From: an uncultured Lachnospiraceae bacterium
GTDB lineage: Bacteria > Bacillota > Clostridia > Lachnospirales > Lachnospiraceae
Assembly: GCA_902770965.1 (NCBI GenBank)
Contig: CACXUY010000003.1
Span: forward strand, 34,569-98,568
Length of the DNA: 64,000 nucleotides
Direction: 5' to 3'
The notes under the pieces were generated by a model. The model saw only the letters and a program-made list of their open reading frames with translations. It had not been told where the DNA came from and searched no databases. Below are positions 33,244 through 42,505 of this stretch, one piece after another. Both the position numbers and the translations under genes were made by a program. The first letter of the stretch is position 1. Each line of letters starts with the position of its first letter.

Positions 33244-35886
33244 ATGAACAATAATCTACGGTTCCGCCTGGCAGCATTTGCTGTCTCGGCAGCGGTGGCT
33301 CTTGGTACAGTCTCGCCAGCTGCGATTTATGGAGCCGCTGAAATTCCCGATGAAGCCGTTGCCGCTGCCGTTGCAGACAGCGAATCAAAGGTGGCGATCG
33401 AGGATTTTGTTACGAGGCTGTACATGAACTTCTTCGGAAGAAATCCTGACAGGACCGGCTTTCCTAAGTGGGTGAATCTTCTTGCGGATGGGCAGGTGAC
33501 CGGGGTCGAAGTGATATTGGGGTTCTACGAGAGCAGGGAGTTCCAGAGCAAGACCTTGAGCGATGAGGAATTCATCAATATCGTGTACCGCACCGTGTTT
33601 GGCAGGGATGTGGACAGGCGGGGCCGAGAGGCCTGGCTCGGAGTCCTTGATAGCGGCTGCACAAGATATAAGGTCATGGAAGGTCTGCTGAACTCTCAGG
33701 AGATGAAGAGACAGTGCGAAGCCATGAAGGTTGAACCCGGATCTTATATCTCCACCGAGACCGTTGATATTAACTACGAAGTGACCTCATTTGTCGCCAG
33801 GATGTATCGCCTTGTTCTGGACCGCAGGCCTGACAAGAAGGGCATTGTCCGATGGGTGGAGGCTCTGGTTAACGGGAACGCCACCGGCGCGGACGTCGCT
33901 TATGGCTTTTTCGGCAGCAAGGAGTTCTCCGAGAGGTCGTTGAGCGATGAGGACTTCGTCAAGACGATATATGGCTCTATGCTTGACAGGGAACCTGATG
34001 AGAAAGGCCTGGCATCCTGGGTTTCCGCCCTTGAGGAGTACGACCGCATGGAAGTCGTCATGGGAGTCGCCCAGTCCAAAGAGTTTTACAGGCTCTGCAA
34101 GGGTTACGGTTTATTCTCCGGATATGAACCCGCTCCTCCCGGAGGGATCGTGACGCAGTATTTTCCTGAGAAGAATCCTGAATTCGAGATCGATAGGCTG
34201 GATCAGTTCGGCACATACTATACAGGCATGTGGGAAGGCAGCATGATAGACGTGGATGGGCGCACCTACAAGATATATGTACCTGAAGGCTGCCGCCGCG
34301 ACGCGTCGTGCTACTACATAGCGGTTCCGAACAAGGTCGACACTGTGGAGTTCTTAGTTGAGACGGGCTGGATCGATATAGCGAACCGCGACAAAGTAGT
34401 GCTCAGCATTTTCGAACCTGAGAATGAGAGATGGGGAAGCATAGAGGAAGAGGACGAATATTTCACGATGGCCTTCTCCATGTTCAGCGGCACCGAGTAT
34501 GTCTACCATGACATCTTCAACTGGAGATGGATAGGCTACGGAGAGGGCGGAGAGATGATGCAGCGTTACATCATGAAGAATCCGCTCACTGCGGCCGCCG
34601 CGGTCTTCGTCGACGCCAGCAATACGATCTCCGCAGCTGAGCTGAAGGAGATCGGTCAAGAGAGGTATACTGTACAAGGGACGAGGCTTGACATCACGAA
34701 AGGCGAGACCCCGGTTCCGGTATGGATCTTCAACGAGTCGAATGATGCTTCCCAGGCTGTCGTGGACTATTGGCTTAAGGCAAATGACTGTGATCTGGAG
34801 ACCGCGGTCATCGCCACCGGAAGCTCTGTCATCACGAATCAGAAACCATTCAGCAACAGCATTTTTACCTACGACCAGAAAGTCGGTACGGTGGTGAACA
34901 CTAAGCGTTCCGTCGACTTTTATGACAAGGAAAACACGGAGTCGATGTACAAATGGCTGGGGCGCTACGCCCGTTCGGGGACCGGCAGTCCTTACAGCAA
35001 CAGCCTTACGCGGTCGGTGTCGGACGATACTTTTATCCGCGAGGACGCGGTGGTGGACGGCTGGCACAGAGAGTGGTTCATCTATGTGCCCAGCGACTAT
35101 GAGTATGAACAGGAGCTGCCTCTGGTCATTTTCTACCACGGAACCGGACAGAGCGGGCTGCTTGCCCAGAGACAGGGCGACTGGTGGAAGGTAGCTGAAG
35201 AGAAGAAGTTCATAGCAGTCTGTCCGTCAGCGAGTCTGGAGAATGTCCGCGCTGCCGGCAAGGTTCCGCAGATGAGCTGGAATGTTGAGGGCTACGGCAA
35301 CGCGGATGACATATCATTCACGAAGTTTCTCATAAACCATATGGCCGCAGACTACAACATCGACCGCGGACGCGTCTATGTGACAGGTCAGTCAAATGGC
35401 GGGCGCATGTCCATATATGCCGGTCTCGCCCTGCCGAACGATGTGACGGCAGTAGCCAGCGCGGGCGCATCCTCTCTTACCACCGGCAATTACGGGTGGG
35501 CGGCTGAACCTGGGAAATATTTCCTCCCGGAGGATCTTGACGAGTCTTGCATAGTGCCGTTTTTCGCGGCTATCGGGCAGTTCGATATGTTCACCTATGA
35601 TGTGAACCAGCAGGGATCGGATTCGTGGTTCCGCATCAAATACCTCACAGATCGTTACGGTCTTGAGTTCAACAGGCAGCTGTATTATTCGAACGGACTC
35701 AACGATTACACCATATGGCAGAACAGCCAGGGAGTGCCTCTTGTGGCTCAGATGGTAGTTGGCCGTCGGGCGCACAGCCACAGGCCTCTTGAGAACTGGA
35801 TCATTTGGAATGAGTGGTTCGTGAAGTTTGAACGCGACACACAGACCGGAAAGCTCTACTACATGGGACTTCCCGTGGAGGAATGA
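33244..35886 (+). CDS. Secreted DUF4214 protein with tandem alpha/beta-hydrolase domains
   Basis: 880 residues. Sec-type signal peptide (about 1-32, ending AAIYGAAE), no twin arginine. Residues 40-290 hold four DUF4214 half-repeats (RLYMNFFGRNPDRTGFPKWV and similar), the module also ending metallo-hydrolase 1. About 310-560 is a hydrolase-like domain whose nucleophile elbow reads GYGEGGEM (near 433), without serine. About 600-880 is an esterase/PHB-depolymerase-like domain with FYHGTGQSG (oxyanion), nucleophile Ser717 in VTGQSNGGRM, and candidate Asp and His in GQFDMF and RRAHSHRP. Feruloyl- or acetyl-ester substrates are possible but not shown. A strong terminator follows. Confidence 0.88.
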   Translation: MNNNLRFRLAAFAVSAAVALGTVSPAAIYGAAEIPDEAVAAAVADSESKVAIEDFVTRLYMNFFGRNPDRTGFPKWVNLLADGQVTGVEVILGFYESREFQSKTLSDEEFINIVYRTVFGRDVDRRGREAWLGVLDSGCTRYKVMEGLLNSQEMKRQCEAMKVEPGSYISTETVDINYEVTSFVARMYRLVLDRRPDKKGIVRWVEALVNGNATGADVAYGFFGSKEFSERSLSDEDFVKTIYGSMLDREPDEKGLASWVSALEEYDRMEVVMGVAQSKEFYRLCKGYGLFSGYEPAPPGGIVTQYFPEKNPEFEIDRLDQFGTYYTGMWEGSMIDVDGRTYKIYVPEGCRRDASCYYIAVPNKVDTVEFLVETGWIDIANRDKVVLSIFEPENERWGSIEEEDEYFTMAFSMFSGTEYVYHDIFNWRWIGYGEGGEMMQRYIMKNPLTAAAAVFVDASNTISAAELKEIGQERYTVQGTRLDITKGETPVPVWIFNESNDASQAVVDYWLKANDCDLETAVIATGSSVITNQKPFSNSIFTYDQKVGTVVNTKRSVDFYDKENTESMYKWLGRYARSGTGSPYSNSLTRSVSDDTFIREDAVVDGWHREWFIYVPSDYEYEQELPLVIFYHGTGQSGLLAQRQGDWWKVAEEKKFIAVCPSASLENVRAAGKVPQMSWNVEGYGNADDISFTKFLINHMAADYNIDRGRVYVTGQSNGGRMSIYAGLALPNDVTAVASAGASSLTTGNYGWAAEPGKYFLPEDLDESCIVPFFAAIGQFDMFTYDVNQQGSDSWFRIKYLTDRYGLEFNRQLYYSNGLNDYTIWQNSQGVPLVAQMVVGRRAHSHRPLENWIIWNEWFVKFERDTQTGKLYYMGLPVEE

Positions 35887-35908
35887 GCGACAGAATACAA
35901 GAAAAAGG

Positions 35909-35947
35909 AAAGAGCAATCCGAAGTATGAAACAACGGATTGCTCTTT
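35909..35947 (+). terminator. Intrinsic terminator after the DUF4214 hydrolase
   Basis: AAAGAGCAATCCG (35909-35921) pairs perfectly with CGGATTGCTCTTT (35935-35947), then CTTTATT. The bases to 36080 hold nothing recognisable. Confidence 0.88.
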
Positions 35948-36080
35948 CTTTATTAAAGCAGTTGAAAAGGCTAATGCATGAATGTCGGACAGGCAGGCTG
36001 TCCAGGCCTTCACCCGTGATCAGTGCGGCGCACCGAGCAGTCATGGAGCCTCGGAGCCGCCGGCTATGGCTGAAGCCGTG

Positions 36081-36269
36081 TCAGGCAGCCAGCGCTATAA
36101 GGTCGTTCACCTTGGATACCAGCTTTTTGGTGGCTGCGGAAAGCTCCTCTATGGGACGCATCTCTTCATCGCGGGTCTTCTTGACTATCACATATACTGC
36201 CGCTCCGATGACGGCAACGATAAAGAAGCAAATGAAAAGCTTAAGGAACAGATGATTCTTCTTTTTCAT
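36081..36269 (-). CDS. Small single-pass membrane protein
   Basis: 62 residues, not recognised. A basic start MKKKN, a TM helix (LFLKLFICFFIVAVIGAAVYVIV) and a cytoplasmic or external tail EEMRPIEELSAATKKLVSKV of coiled-coil character. AGGAGG lies 8 bases before the ATG on the minus strand, which supports expression. It is the only minus-strand gene between the tat region and opp; no partner is evident. Confidence 0.7.
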   Translation of the reverse strand: MKKKNHLFLKLFICFFIVAVIGAAVYVIVKKTRDEEMRPIEELSAATKKLVSKVNDLIALAA

Positions 36270-36375
36270 TCGATAAACCTCCTGTTGAATGCAGACTCAA
36301 TTATATATAGTATAAGCCATCAAGCATCTTGTGTCAAATGTTATTACAGCGCAATCCCGGAATTGCATAAAACAT

Positions 36376-36404
36376 TTGAGTTATGCGCGATACTGATGTA
36401 TAAT
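36376..36404 (+). promoter_or_regulatory. Predicted promoter of the opp operon
   Basis: TTGAGT (36376-36381), 17 bases, TATAAT (36399-36404), upstream of the 40-codon leader ORF and oppB. Confidence 0.7.
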
Positions 36405-36434
36405 AAATTATCATTTGTCTTTTGGAGGGAGAAG

Positions 36435-36557
36435 ATGATCTGTTTTCTGTCGCTGGTTCGTGACATGCCGCCGTTTAAGCACAGACCGAACGATCATATG
36501 GAAAATGCAGCTGTGAAGGATATGGAGAAAGCGGTTATATCTGAACAGTTAATGTAA
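36435..36557 (+). CDS. Possible 40-residue leader peptide of the opp operon
   Basis: ATG 36435 follows GGAGGGAG at ideal distance and lies 30 bases after the -10 hexamer. It encodes MICFLSLVRDMPPFKHRPND ... KAVISEQLM. No family is recognised. It ends 56 bases before oppB. It could be a leader ORF or a decayed gene start. Confidence 0.45.
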   Translation: MICFLSLVRDMPPFKHRPNDHMENAAVKDMEKAVISEQLM

Positions 36558-36613
36558 ACCTTCAAGGCAGGAACGCTTATGAGCAAAATCTAAAAAGGAA
36601 AGGAGAGAGGAAT

Positions 36614-37525
36614 GTGATTAAATATATTCTGAAACGCATTCTTCTTGCCGTGCTCACTGTTTTTATCATCTGCGCGATCACGTTTTTCTCCATGCACGCG
36701 GTGCCTGGAGGACCATTTAACAGAGAAAAAGCGATGAGTGAGGCAACTGTAGCTGCGCTGAACGCCAGATATGGCATGGATAAGCCAGTCGGAGAACAGT
36801 TCATTCTGTATATGAAAGGGATACTGCATGGTGATTTCGGTGTGTCGCTTAAGAACGGAAGAGAGATTTCTTCTATCATAGGAGAGTCCTTCCCCATATC
36901 CGCCAGGCTCGGCATATCCGCCATGATAGTCGCTCTCATACTTGGAACAATTTTCGGCAGCATAGCCGCCCTGATGAGGAACAAGCTGCCTGACAGGATC
37001 ATAGTCTTCTTCACTACACTGCTCACTGCCGTGCCGAGCTTCGTTCTGGCCACGCTGTTGCTGCTGGTTTTCTGCATAAAGCTCGGATGGGTGCCGGTCT
37101 GGAGCCCTAAGAGCAACAACTACCTGCTGCCTGTCATCGCTTTGTCCGCATATCCGATGGCATATATCACCAGGCTGTCCAAGACCAGTATGCTCGATGC
37201 CCTGAGCCAGGACTATATCAGGACTGCCAGGGCAAAGGGCGTATCCCGCACGAAGATGATCTTCAAGCACGCGCTTCGCAACTCGCTCATCCCGGTCATC
37301 ACCTATGCGGGTCCTCAGGTCGCCTATATCATCACCGGTTCCATGGTCATAGAGACCATCTTTACGGTCGGCGGACTGGGAAGCAAATTCGTCAGTGCCA
37401 TCAATAACCGCGATTATACGCTTATCATGGCGACCACAATTTTCCTCGCCATTCTCATGGTTGTAGCTAACGTTATCTGCGACCTCCTTTATAAGCTTGT
37501 AGATCCGCGTATCAAGTATGATTGA
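36614..37525 (+). CDS. oppB: Oligopeptide ABC transporter permease OppB
   Basis: First membrane subunit of a peptide importer, 303 residues starting at GTG 36614 behind AAAGGAGAG. N-terminal YILKRILLAVLTVFIICAIT is typical of OppB/DppB. The transporter permease (EAA) motif appears as DYIRTARAKGVSRTKMIFKHALRN, and FTVGGLGSKFVSAINNRDY is the usual C-terminal block. Five to six TM helices. Followed 17 bases later by oppC. Confidence 0.94.
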   Translation: MIKYILKRILLAVLTVFIICAITFFSMHAVPGGPFNREKAMSEATVAALNARYGMDKPVGEQFILYMKGILHGDFGVSLKNGREISSIIGESFPISARLGISAMIVALILGTIFGSIAALMRNKLPDRIIVFFTTLLTAVPSFVLATLLLLVFCIKLGWVPVWSPKSNNYLLPVIALSAYPMAYITRLSKTSMLDALSQDYIRTARAKGVSRTKMIFKHALRNSLIPVITYAGPQVAYIITGSMVIETIFTVGGLGSKFVSAINNRDYTLIMATTIFLAILMVVANVICDLLYKLVDPRIKYD

Positions 37526-37542
37526 GAGAGGAGGAGTTTATT

Positions 37543-38643
37543 TTGGAAAAAAATAAAGACATTTTCTGCAATGATACTTTCAAAAAGAATCCTCTCAGCT
37601 CTCAGATCGACTTGAGCAGGTTCACTCAGGAATCTTTTGCGGCTGCGACTGAGGATGAGAAGCGTCAGCAGGACGTCATGAGCGAGAGCACCACCTTCTT
37701 CAAGGATGGTATGAGGAAGCTCTCCAAGAATCCCCTTGCCATGGGCAGTATCGTGATGCTCGCGATAGTCATACTGACTATCATCTTCGCGCCCATGATA
37801 GTCCCTTACAGCTACGAGGAGATTCTTTCCGTTAATGGCAAGCGCGACAAGGGCGCGAAGAATCTGGCTCCGTTCACCTACAGCCAGATGGAACAGAAGT
37901 ATATCGAGGAGGGCGGAACACGTTTCCCTCATATATTCGGAACGGATGAGCAGTGCCGCGACTATTTCGTCCGCGTTATTTACGGAACGCGCATTTCCCT
38001 GTTCATCGGTTTCTTCGCTTCCATTATAGTATTGTTTATCGGCATGCTGTACGGCAGTATCTCCGGCTACATAGGGGGACGCGTCGACTTGATAATGATG
38101 CGGATAGTTGATATAATCTATTCCTTGCCGGATATGCTGATGATCATACTGCTCAAGGTCGTTCTTGATGAGCGCTTGAATTTCCCCGCAGGAAGCTTTC
38201 TGTCGAAGCTTGGAACCAGCATGGTCAGCCTGTTCATAGTCTTCGGGCTGCTGTACTGGGTCGGCATGGCCCGTCTCATCAGAGGCCAGATCCTTTCCAT
38301 CAAGGAGAACGAATATGTCCTGGCGGCCCGCTCTATTGGCGCAGGCGCCGGCAGGATCATCCGCCAGCACATTCTCCCCAACTGCCTGTCTGTCATCATC
38401 ATTTCGACCGCCCTGCAGATCCCTTCGGCGATATTCACCGAGAGCTTCCTGAGCTTTGTCGGAATCGGTGTCAAGGCGCCCATGCCTTCGCTCGGCTCTC
38501 TTGCGAACGCAGCCAGAGAAGGCCTTCAGAGCTATCCTTACAAGCTGATTTTCCCCGCTGCGATCATCTGCCTCATCGTTCTGAGCCTCAACCTGCTTGG
38601 CGACGGCCTGCGCGACGCATTTGATCCTAAGCTGAAGAGGTGA
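37543..38643 (+). CDS. oppC: Oligopeptide ABC transporter permease OppC
   Basis: Second permease, 366 residues. I start at TTG 37543, which has GGAGGAG six bases upstream; the first in-frame codon 37522 overlaps the oppB stop and has no site. A cytoplasmic N-terminus of about 60 residues precedes TM1 (LAMGSIVMLAIVILTIIF). A large loop contains HIFGTDEQCRDYFVRVIYGT, as in OppC proteins. The EAA loop is EYVLAARSIGAGAGRIIRQH, and the C-terminus has LGDGLRDAFDPK. Cotranscribed with oppD. Confidence 0.94.
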   Translation: MEKNKDIFCNDTFKKNPLSSQIDLSRFTQESFAAATEDEKRQQDVMSESTTFFKDGMRKLSKNPLAMGSIVMLAIVILTIIFAPMIVPYSYEEILSVNGKRDKGAKNLAPFTYSQMEQKYIEEGGTRFPHIFGTDEQCRDYFVRVIYGTRISLFIGFFASIIVLFIGMLYGSISGYIGGRVDLIMMRIVDIIYSLPDMLMIILLKVVLDERLNFPAGSFLSKLGTSMVSLFIVFGLLYWVGMARLIRGQILSIKENEYVLAARSIGAGAGRIIRQHILPNCLSVIIISTALQIPSAIFTESFLSFVGIGVKAPMPSLGSLANAAREGLQSYPYKLIFPAAIICLIVLSLNLLGDGLRDAFDPKLKR

Positions 38644-38648
38644 CGGAT

Positions 38649-39647
38649 ATGAGCGAACATTTACTGAGCGTACAAGATCTTCACACATCATTCTTCACGG
38701 AGCGCGGCGAAGTCAAAGCTGTGAACGGAGTCAGCTTCAATCTTGATCCGGGCGAGATCCTCGGCATAGTGGGAGAGTCCGGTTCCGGAAAGTCAGTCAC
38801 CGCGTACTCCATTATGCGCATTCTAGCCGACACCGGCAAGGTCGTAGGAGGAAAGATCCTTTTCAAGGGACAGGATCTGTCTGCCTGGTCTGAGCAGCAG
38901 ATGCAGTCATTCCGCGGCAAGAACTGTTCCATCATTTTCCAGGACCCCATGACCAGCCTTAACCCTGTATTCACCATCGGCAACCAGATGAAGGAGGCAG
39001 TTGTCCTCCACACGGCCAAGAAGGGGAAGGAAGCCGAGGAAAGGGTGGTGGAGCTTTTGGAGCTTGTCGGCATCAACGAACCGAGAAAGCGCATAAAGCA
39101 GTATCCGTATGAGCTTTCAGGCGGCATGCGCCAGCGTGTCATGATCGCCATGGCCCTTGCCTGCGAGCCGGATATACTTATCGCGGATGAACCGACCACT
39201 GCCCTGGACGTCACGATCCAGGCTCAGATACTGGAGCTTATCCAGGGGCTGCAGAAGAAGCTCGGTATGGCCGTCATACTCGTCACGCATGATCTCGGCG
39301 TCATCGCCGACATGTGTGACAACATCGTAGTCATGTACGGCGGCCGCATCTGCGAGAGAGGCACGGCCAGGGAGATTTTTTATAATCCCAAGCATGAATA
39401 CACCAAAGGCTTGCTTCGTTCCATTCCGAACGTCAACAACATGAAGAAGAAGCTGGTTCCTATCTCCGGTTCGCCCATCAACATGCTGAACATGCCGGAG
39501 GGCTGTGCCTTCTGCGCCCGCTGCGACGCGGCTATGAAGATCTGCCTGAAGGAGATACCCGAGGAGCTTCAGATCAATCATGACCACTATGCGTCCTGCT
39601 GGATGAATGTGAAGACCCTGATGGAGGAAGGAGGTGACGGCATATGA
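38649..39647 (+). CDS. oppD: Oligopeptide ABC transporter ATPase OppD
   Basis: ATP-binding subunit, 332 residues from ATG 38649; AGAGGTGA upstream overlaps the oppC end. Walker [11 protein letters not shown], signature [15 protein letters not shown], Walker [16 protein letters not shown]-loop [12 protein letters not shown], and the C-terminal oligopeptide-transporter domain with cysteines in [16 protein letters not shown] (Fe-S-type motif seen in OppD/DppD). Its stop overlaps the oppF start. Confidence 0.95.
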   Translation: MSEHLLSVQDLHTSFFTERGEVKAVNGVSFNLDPGEILGIVGESGSGKSVTAYSIMRILADTGKVVGGKILFKGQDLSAWSEQQMQSFRGKNCSIIFQDPMTSLNPVFTIGNQMKEAVVLHTAKKGKEAEERVVELLELVGINEPRKRIKQYPYELSGGMRQRVMIAMALACEPDILIADEPTTALDVTIQAQILELIQGLQKKLGMAVILVTHDLGVIADMCDNIVVMYGGRICERGTAREIFYNPKHEYTKGLLRSIPNVNNMKKKLVPISGSPINMLNMPEGCAFCARCDAAMKICLKEIPEELQINHDHYASCWMNVKTLMEEGGDGI

Positions 39648-40603
39648 GCGAGACTTTGCTTGAAGTAAAGAACTTGAAGCAGTATTTCCCGGTGAAAGCG
39701 GGGCTGATGAAGAGCATCCCGCTCAAGGCCGTGGATGATGTATCCTTCACCGTCGGCAGGGGCGAGACGCTTGGCCTTGTCGGTGAGTCCGGCTGCGGCA
39801 AGACGACGGTCGGAAGGACTATCCTGAGATTGTATGAACCCACGGCAGGTGAGATCATATTTGACGGAGAGGAAGTCACAGCGAAGAACATCAAGCACAT
39901 GCGCAAGAAGATGCAGATGGTCTTCCAGGATCCTTATTCCAGCCTTGACCCACGTATGACGGTCGAGGACATAATCGGTGAGCCTCTTGACGTGCACCAT
40001 CTCTGTGCTAACCGCAAGGAGCGCAGGGAGAAGATCCTTGAACTCATGAATTTCGTGGGACTCAACTCCGAGCACGCCCGCCGTTACGCGCATGAGTTCT
40101 CCGGCGGACAGCGCCAGCGCATAGGCATTGCCAGAGCGCTTGCCGTCGATCCCCAGTTCATCGTCTGCGACGAGCCCGTCTCGGCTCTTGATGTATCTAT
40201 ACAGGCTCAGGTCATAAATATGTTTGAGGAGCTGCAGGAGAAGCTCGGAGTGGCCTATCTCTTCATCGCGCATGACCTTCTGGTCGTACATCATATTTCG
40301 AAGAGGATAGCAGTCATGTACCTCGGCAAGATCGTCGAGATCGCTGATTCGGACGATCTGAATGATTCGCCTATGCATCCTTACACGCAGTCGCTGCTGT
40401 CCGCAGTGCCTATCCCTGATCCTGACATCACCAGAAACAGGCAGAGGATACTTCTTGAAGGAGACGTTCCCAGCCCGCTGAAGATGCCGACCGGCTGCGC
40501 CTTCCGCACGAGATGCCGCTATGCCACTGAGCAGTGCGCCGCGGAGTGCCCGAAGCTCACTGACAGGGGCAATGGCCATCAGGTAGCCTGCTGGAACAAA
40601 TAA
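39644..40603 (+). CDS. oppF: Oligopeptide ABC transporter ATPase OppF
   Basis: Second ATPase, 319 residues. Its ATG overlaps the oppD stop (ATGA), with GGAGG upstream. Walker [13 protein letters not shown], signature [15 protein letters not shown], Walker [16 protein letters not shown]-loop [12 protein letters not shown], and C-terminal cysteines in [15 protein letters not shown]. The segment [16 protein letters not shown] is typical of OppF. Confidence 0.95.
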   Translation: MSETLLEVKNLKQYFPVKAGLMKSIPLKAVDDVSFTVGRGETLGLVGESGCGKTTVGRTILRLYEPTAGEIIFDGEEVTAKNIKHMRKKMQMVFQDPYSSLDPRMTVEDIIGEPLDVHHLCANRKERREKILELMNFVGLNSEHARRYAHEFSGGQRQRIGIARALAVDPQFIVCDEPVSALDVSIQAQVINMFEELQEKLGVAYLFIAHDLLVVHHISKRIAVMYLGKIVEIADSDDLNDSPMHPYTQSLLSAVPIPDPDITRNRQRILLEGDVPSPLKMPTGCAFRTRCRYATEQCAAECPKLTDRGNGHQVACWNK

Positions 40604-40622
40604 GGCAGGCAAGGGCATCTAT

Positions 40623-40683
40623 GGCAGCGTCAGCCGCGCTGCCCCGCAAATCTTTTGTATAGTACCGTTAACACGGTTCTATA
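40623..40683 (+). promoter_or_regulatory. Two hairpins between oppF and oppA
   Basis: GGCAGCG / CGCTGCC (40623-40643), then TATAGTACCGT-TAAC-ACGGTTCTATA (40658-40683). Neither has a T run. They may limit read-through or protect the oppA mRNA end so that the binding protein is made in excess. Inference. Confidence 0.4.
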
Positions 40684-40717
40684 GATAACTGTAAACAATT
40701 GTAACAAGGAGGTAACT

Positions 40718-42505
40718 ATGAAAAAAGGTATCGCTATGCTTCTTGCGCTTACCATGGCATTCGGAATGACTGCCTGCAGCACTGGAAGCAGCTCCGGCAA
40801 CGGAAGCAATTCCGGAAACGGAAGCGGCTCCGGCAACGCCGACGCCACCACCACACAGGCTGTTGAGAACAACGAAGCGGATGACAGCGCCGCGAAAGAT
40901 CTTGTCAGCGACAAGTTCATCGACCCCATCGCTGACTGGAGCAAGTATGATGAGCTTGTAGCCCAGATAAAGTCAGAGACTGATTTCGCGAAGCGCACCG
41001 AGATGATGCATCAGGCTGAGGACATCCTCATGGCCACACACTGCGTCATTCCGCTGTACTATTACAATGATGTATATCTTCAGAAGGACTATGTCTCCGG
41101 CATTTATTCCAATGTCTTCGCGACCAAGTTCTTCATGTACTCCACTCTCAGCAATGGTTCCAATACCCTTCGCCTGAACCTCTCCAGTGAGCCGGATTAT
41201 CTTGATCCCGCCCTCAACAGCTCCGTTGACGGCGCCTGCCTTGCGGCAAACTCATTCTCAGGCCTGTACACATACGACAGTGAAGGCAAGACTGTCCCGG
41301 CCTGCGCCGAGAGCTATGTCGTCAGTGACGACGGCCTGAAGTACACCGTCACACTGAAGGAAGGCCTCAAGTGGTCAGATGGAAGCGACCTTACCGCTGC
41401 TGATTTTGAGTATTCCTGGAAGCGTGCCGCCGCGGATGAGACCGCTGCTGATTACGCTTACATGTTCAGCGGCTTTGTCGGATATCCCAATGAGCTTGCT
41501 GTTACGGCTACCGACGCCACCACCCTTGAGTTTGAACTCACCGCGCCCTGTGCCTACATGGAAGACCTGATGGCATTCCCTACTTTCTTCCCTGTCAAGC
41601 AGGCAGCGGTTGAAGGCTATGCTGATTATAAGACCAGCCCCGGCGGATGGTGCCAGGAGAGCGGCTTCGTCTCCAACGGAGCCTATGTCTGCACCGGATG
41701 GGATCATCAGGTATCAATGACATACGAGAAGAACCCTTACTGGTTTGACGCTGACAAGGTCACTGTCGAGAAGCTTGAGTACATGCTTTCTGCTGACGAC
41801 ACCGCCATCTATGCAGCTTACAACGCCGGCAACCTTGACTTCGCAGACTCTGTCCCTACAGATGAGGTCGCTGCCCTGAAGAGCAACCCTGAGTTCCACA
41901 TCGTTGACGAGCTTGGTACTTACTATGTCTCCTTCAACGCCAAGAGCGACATCTTCAAGGACAAGACTCCTGAGCAGGCCGCATGCATGCGCGAGGCTTT
42001 CACGATCCTTATTGACCGTGATTACATCTGCGAGAACATCGGCCAGACCGGACAGCTTCCTGCCAACTCGTTCATCCCGATCGGCATGGCTGATGGCAAT
42101 GGCGGCATCTTCAAGGAAGATACCACTGAGGGCTATTATGATCCCATGGCCATCAGCGATGACCAGGAAGCCACTGTAGCCAGGGCTATAGAGCTTCTTG
42201 AAGCCGCCGGCTTCAAGTTCGTCGATGGCAAGCTTTCACCCGACACTCCTATCCAGCTTGAGTACCTGACCAACTCCACATCCGGCCATGTTGCGATCGC
42301 GGAGTCCATCCAGCAGGATCTTGGCACCATCGGCATCGAGCTTTCCATCCAGCAGCAGGATTGGAACGTCTTCCTTGAGGAGCGCAAGGCTGGTAACTTC
42401 GACTTTGCCCGTAACGGCTGGATCGCCGATTTCAACGATCCCATCAACATGCTTGAGATGTGGACCACCAACTCCGGCAACAACGACTGCCAGTTTGGAC
42501 GTTGA
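40718..42505 (+). CDS. oppA: Oligopeptide-binding lipoprotein OppA, apparently circularly permuted
   Basis: Extracellular solute-binding protein of the transporter (SBP family 5), 595 residues. Lipoprotein signal with Cys20 in GMTAC, then a Ser/Gly/Asn linker. Unusually, residues about 62-142 (DWSKYDELVAQIKSETDF, MHQAEDILMATHCVIPLYYY, SGIYSNVFATKFFMYS) are the part that normally forms the C-terminus of OppA. They are followed at about 149 by the normal mature start (NTLRLNLSSEPDYLDPALNS). The protein then runs in usual order to MLEMWTTNSGNNDCQFGR and stops where the displaced segment should begin. All parts are present once. Strong AAGGAGG site. Degenerate tandem repeats follow the stop. Confidence 0.9.
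   Translation: MKKGIAMLLALTMAFGMTACSTGSSSGNGSNSGNGSGSGNADATTTQAVENNEADDSAAKDLVSDKFIDPIADWSKYDELVAQIKSETDFAKRTEMMHQAEDILMATHCVIPLYYYNDVYLQKDYVSGIYSNVFATKFFMYSTLSNGSNTLRLNLSSEPDYLDPALNSSVDGACLAANSFSGLYTYDSEGKTVPACAESYVVSDDGLKYTVTLKEGLKWSDGSDLTAADFEYSWKRAAADETAADYAYMFSGFVGYPNELAVTATDATTLEFELTAPCAYMEDLMAFPTFFPVKQAAVEGYADYKTSPGGWCQESGFVSNGAYVCTGWDHQVSMTYEKNPYWFDADKVTVEKLEYMLSADDTAIYAAYNAGNLDFADSVPTDEVAALKSNPEFHIVDELGTYYVSFNAKSDIFKDKTPEQAACMREAFTILIDRDYICENIGQTGQLPANSFIPIGMADGNGGIFKEDTTEGYYDPMAISDDQEATVARAIELLEAAGFKFVDGKLSPDTPIQLEYLTNSTSGHVAIAESIQQDLGTIGIELSIQQQDWNVFLEERKAGNFDFARNGWIADFNDPINMLEMWTTNSGNNDCQFGR

Noticed and set aside
37489..38691. Long minus-strand open frame (400 codons) opposite oppC
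   Set aside because: oppC on the other strand has full family signatures and operon overlaps; the antisense product is low-complexity and charged.
39587..40618. Minus-strand open frame opposite oppF
   Set aside because: oppF has all ABC ATPase motifs; the antisense frame has no ribosome site or recognisable domain.
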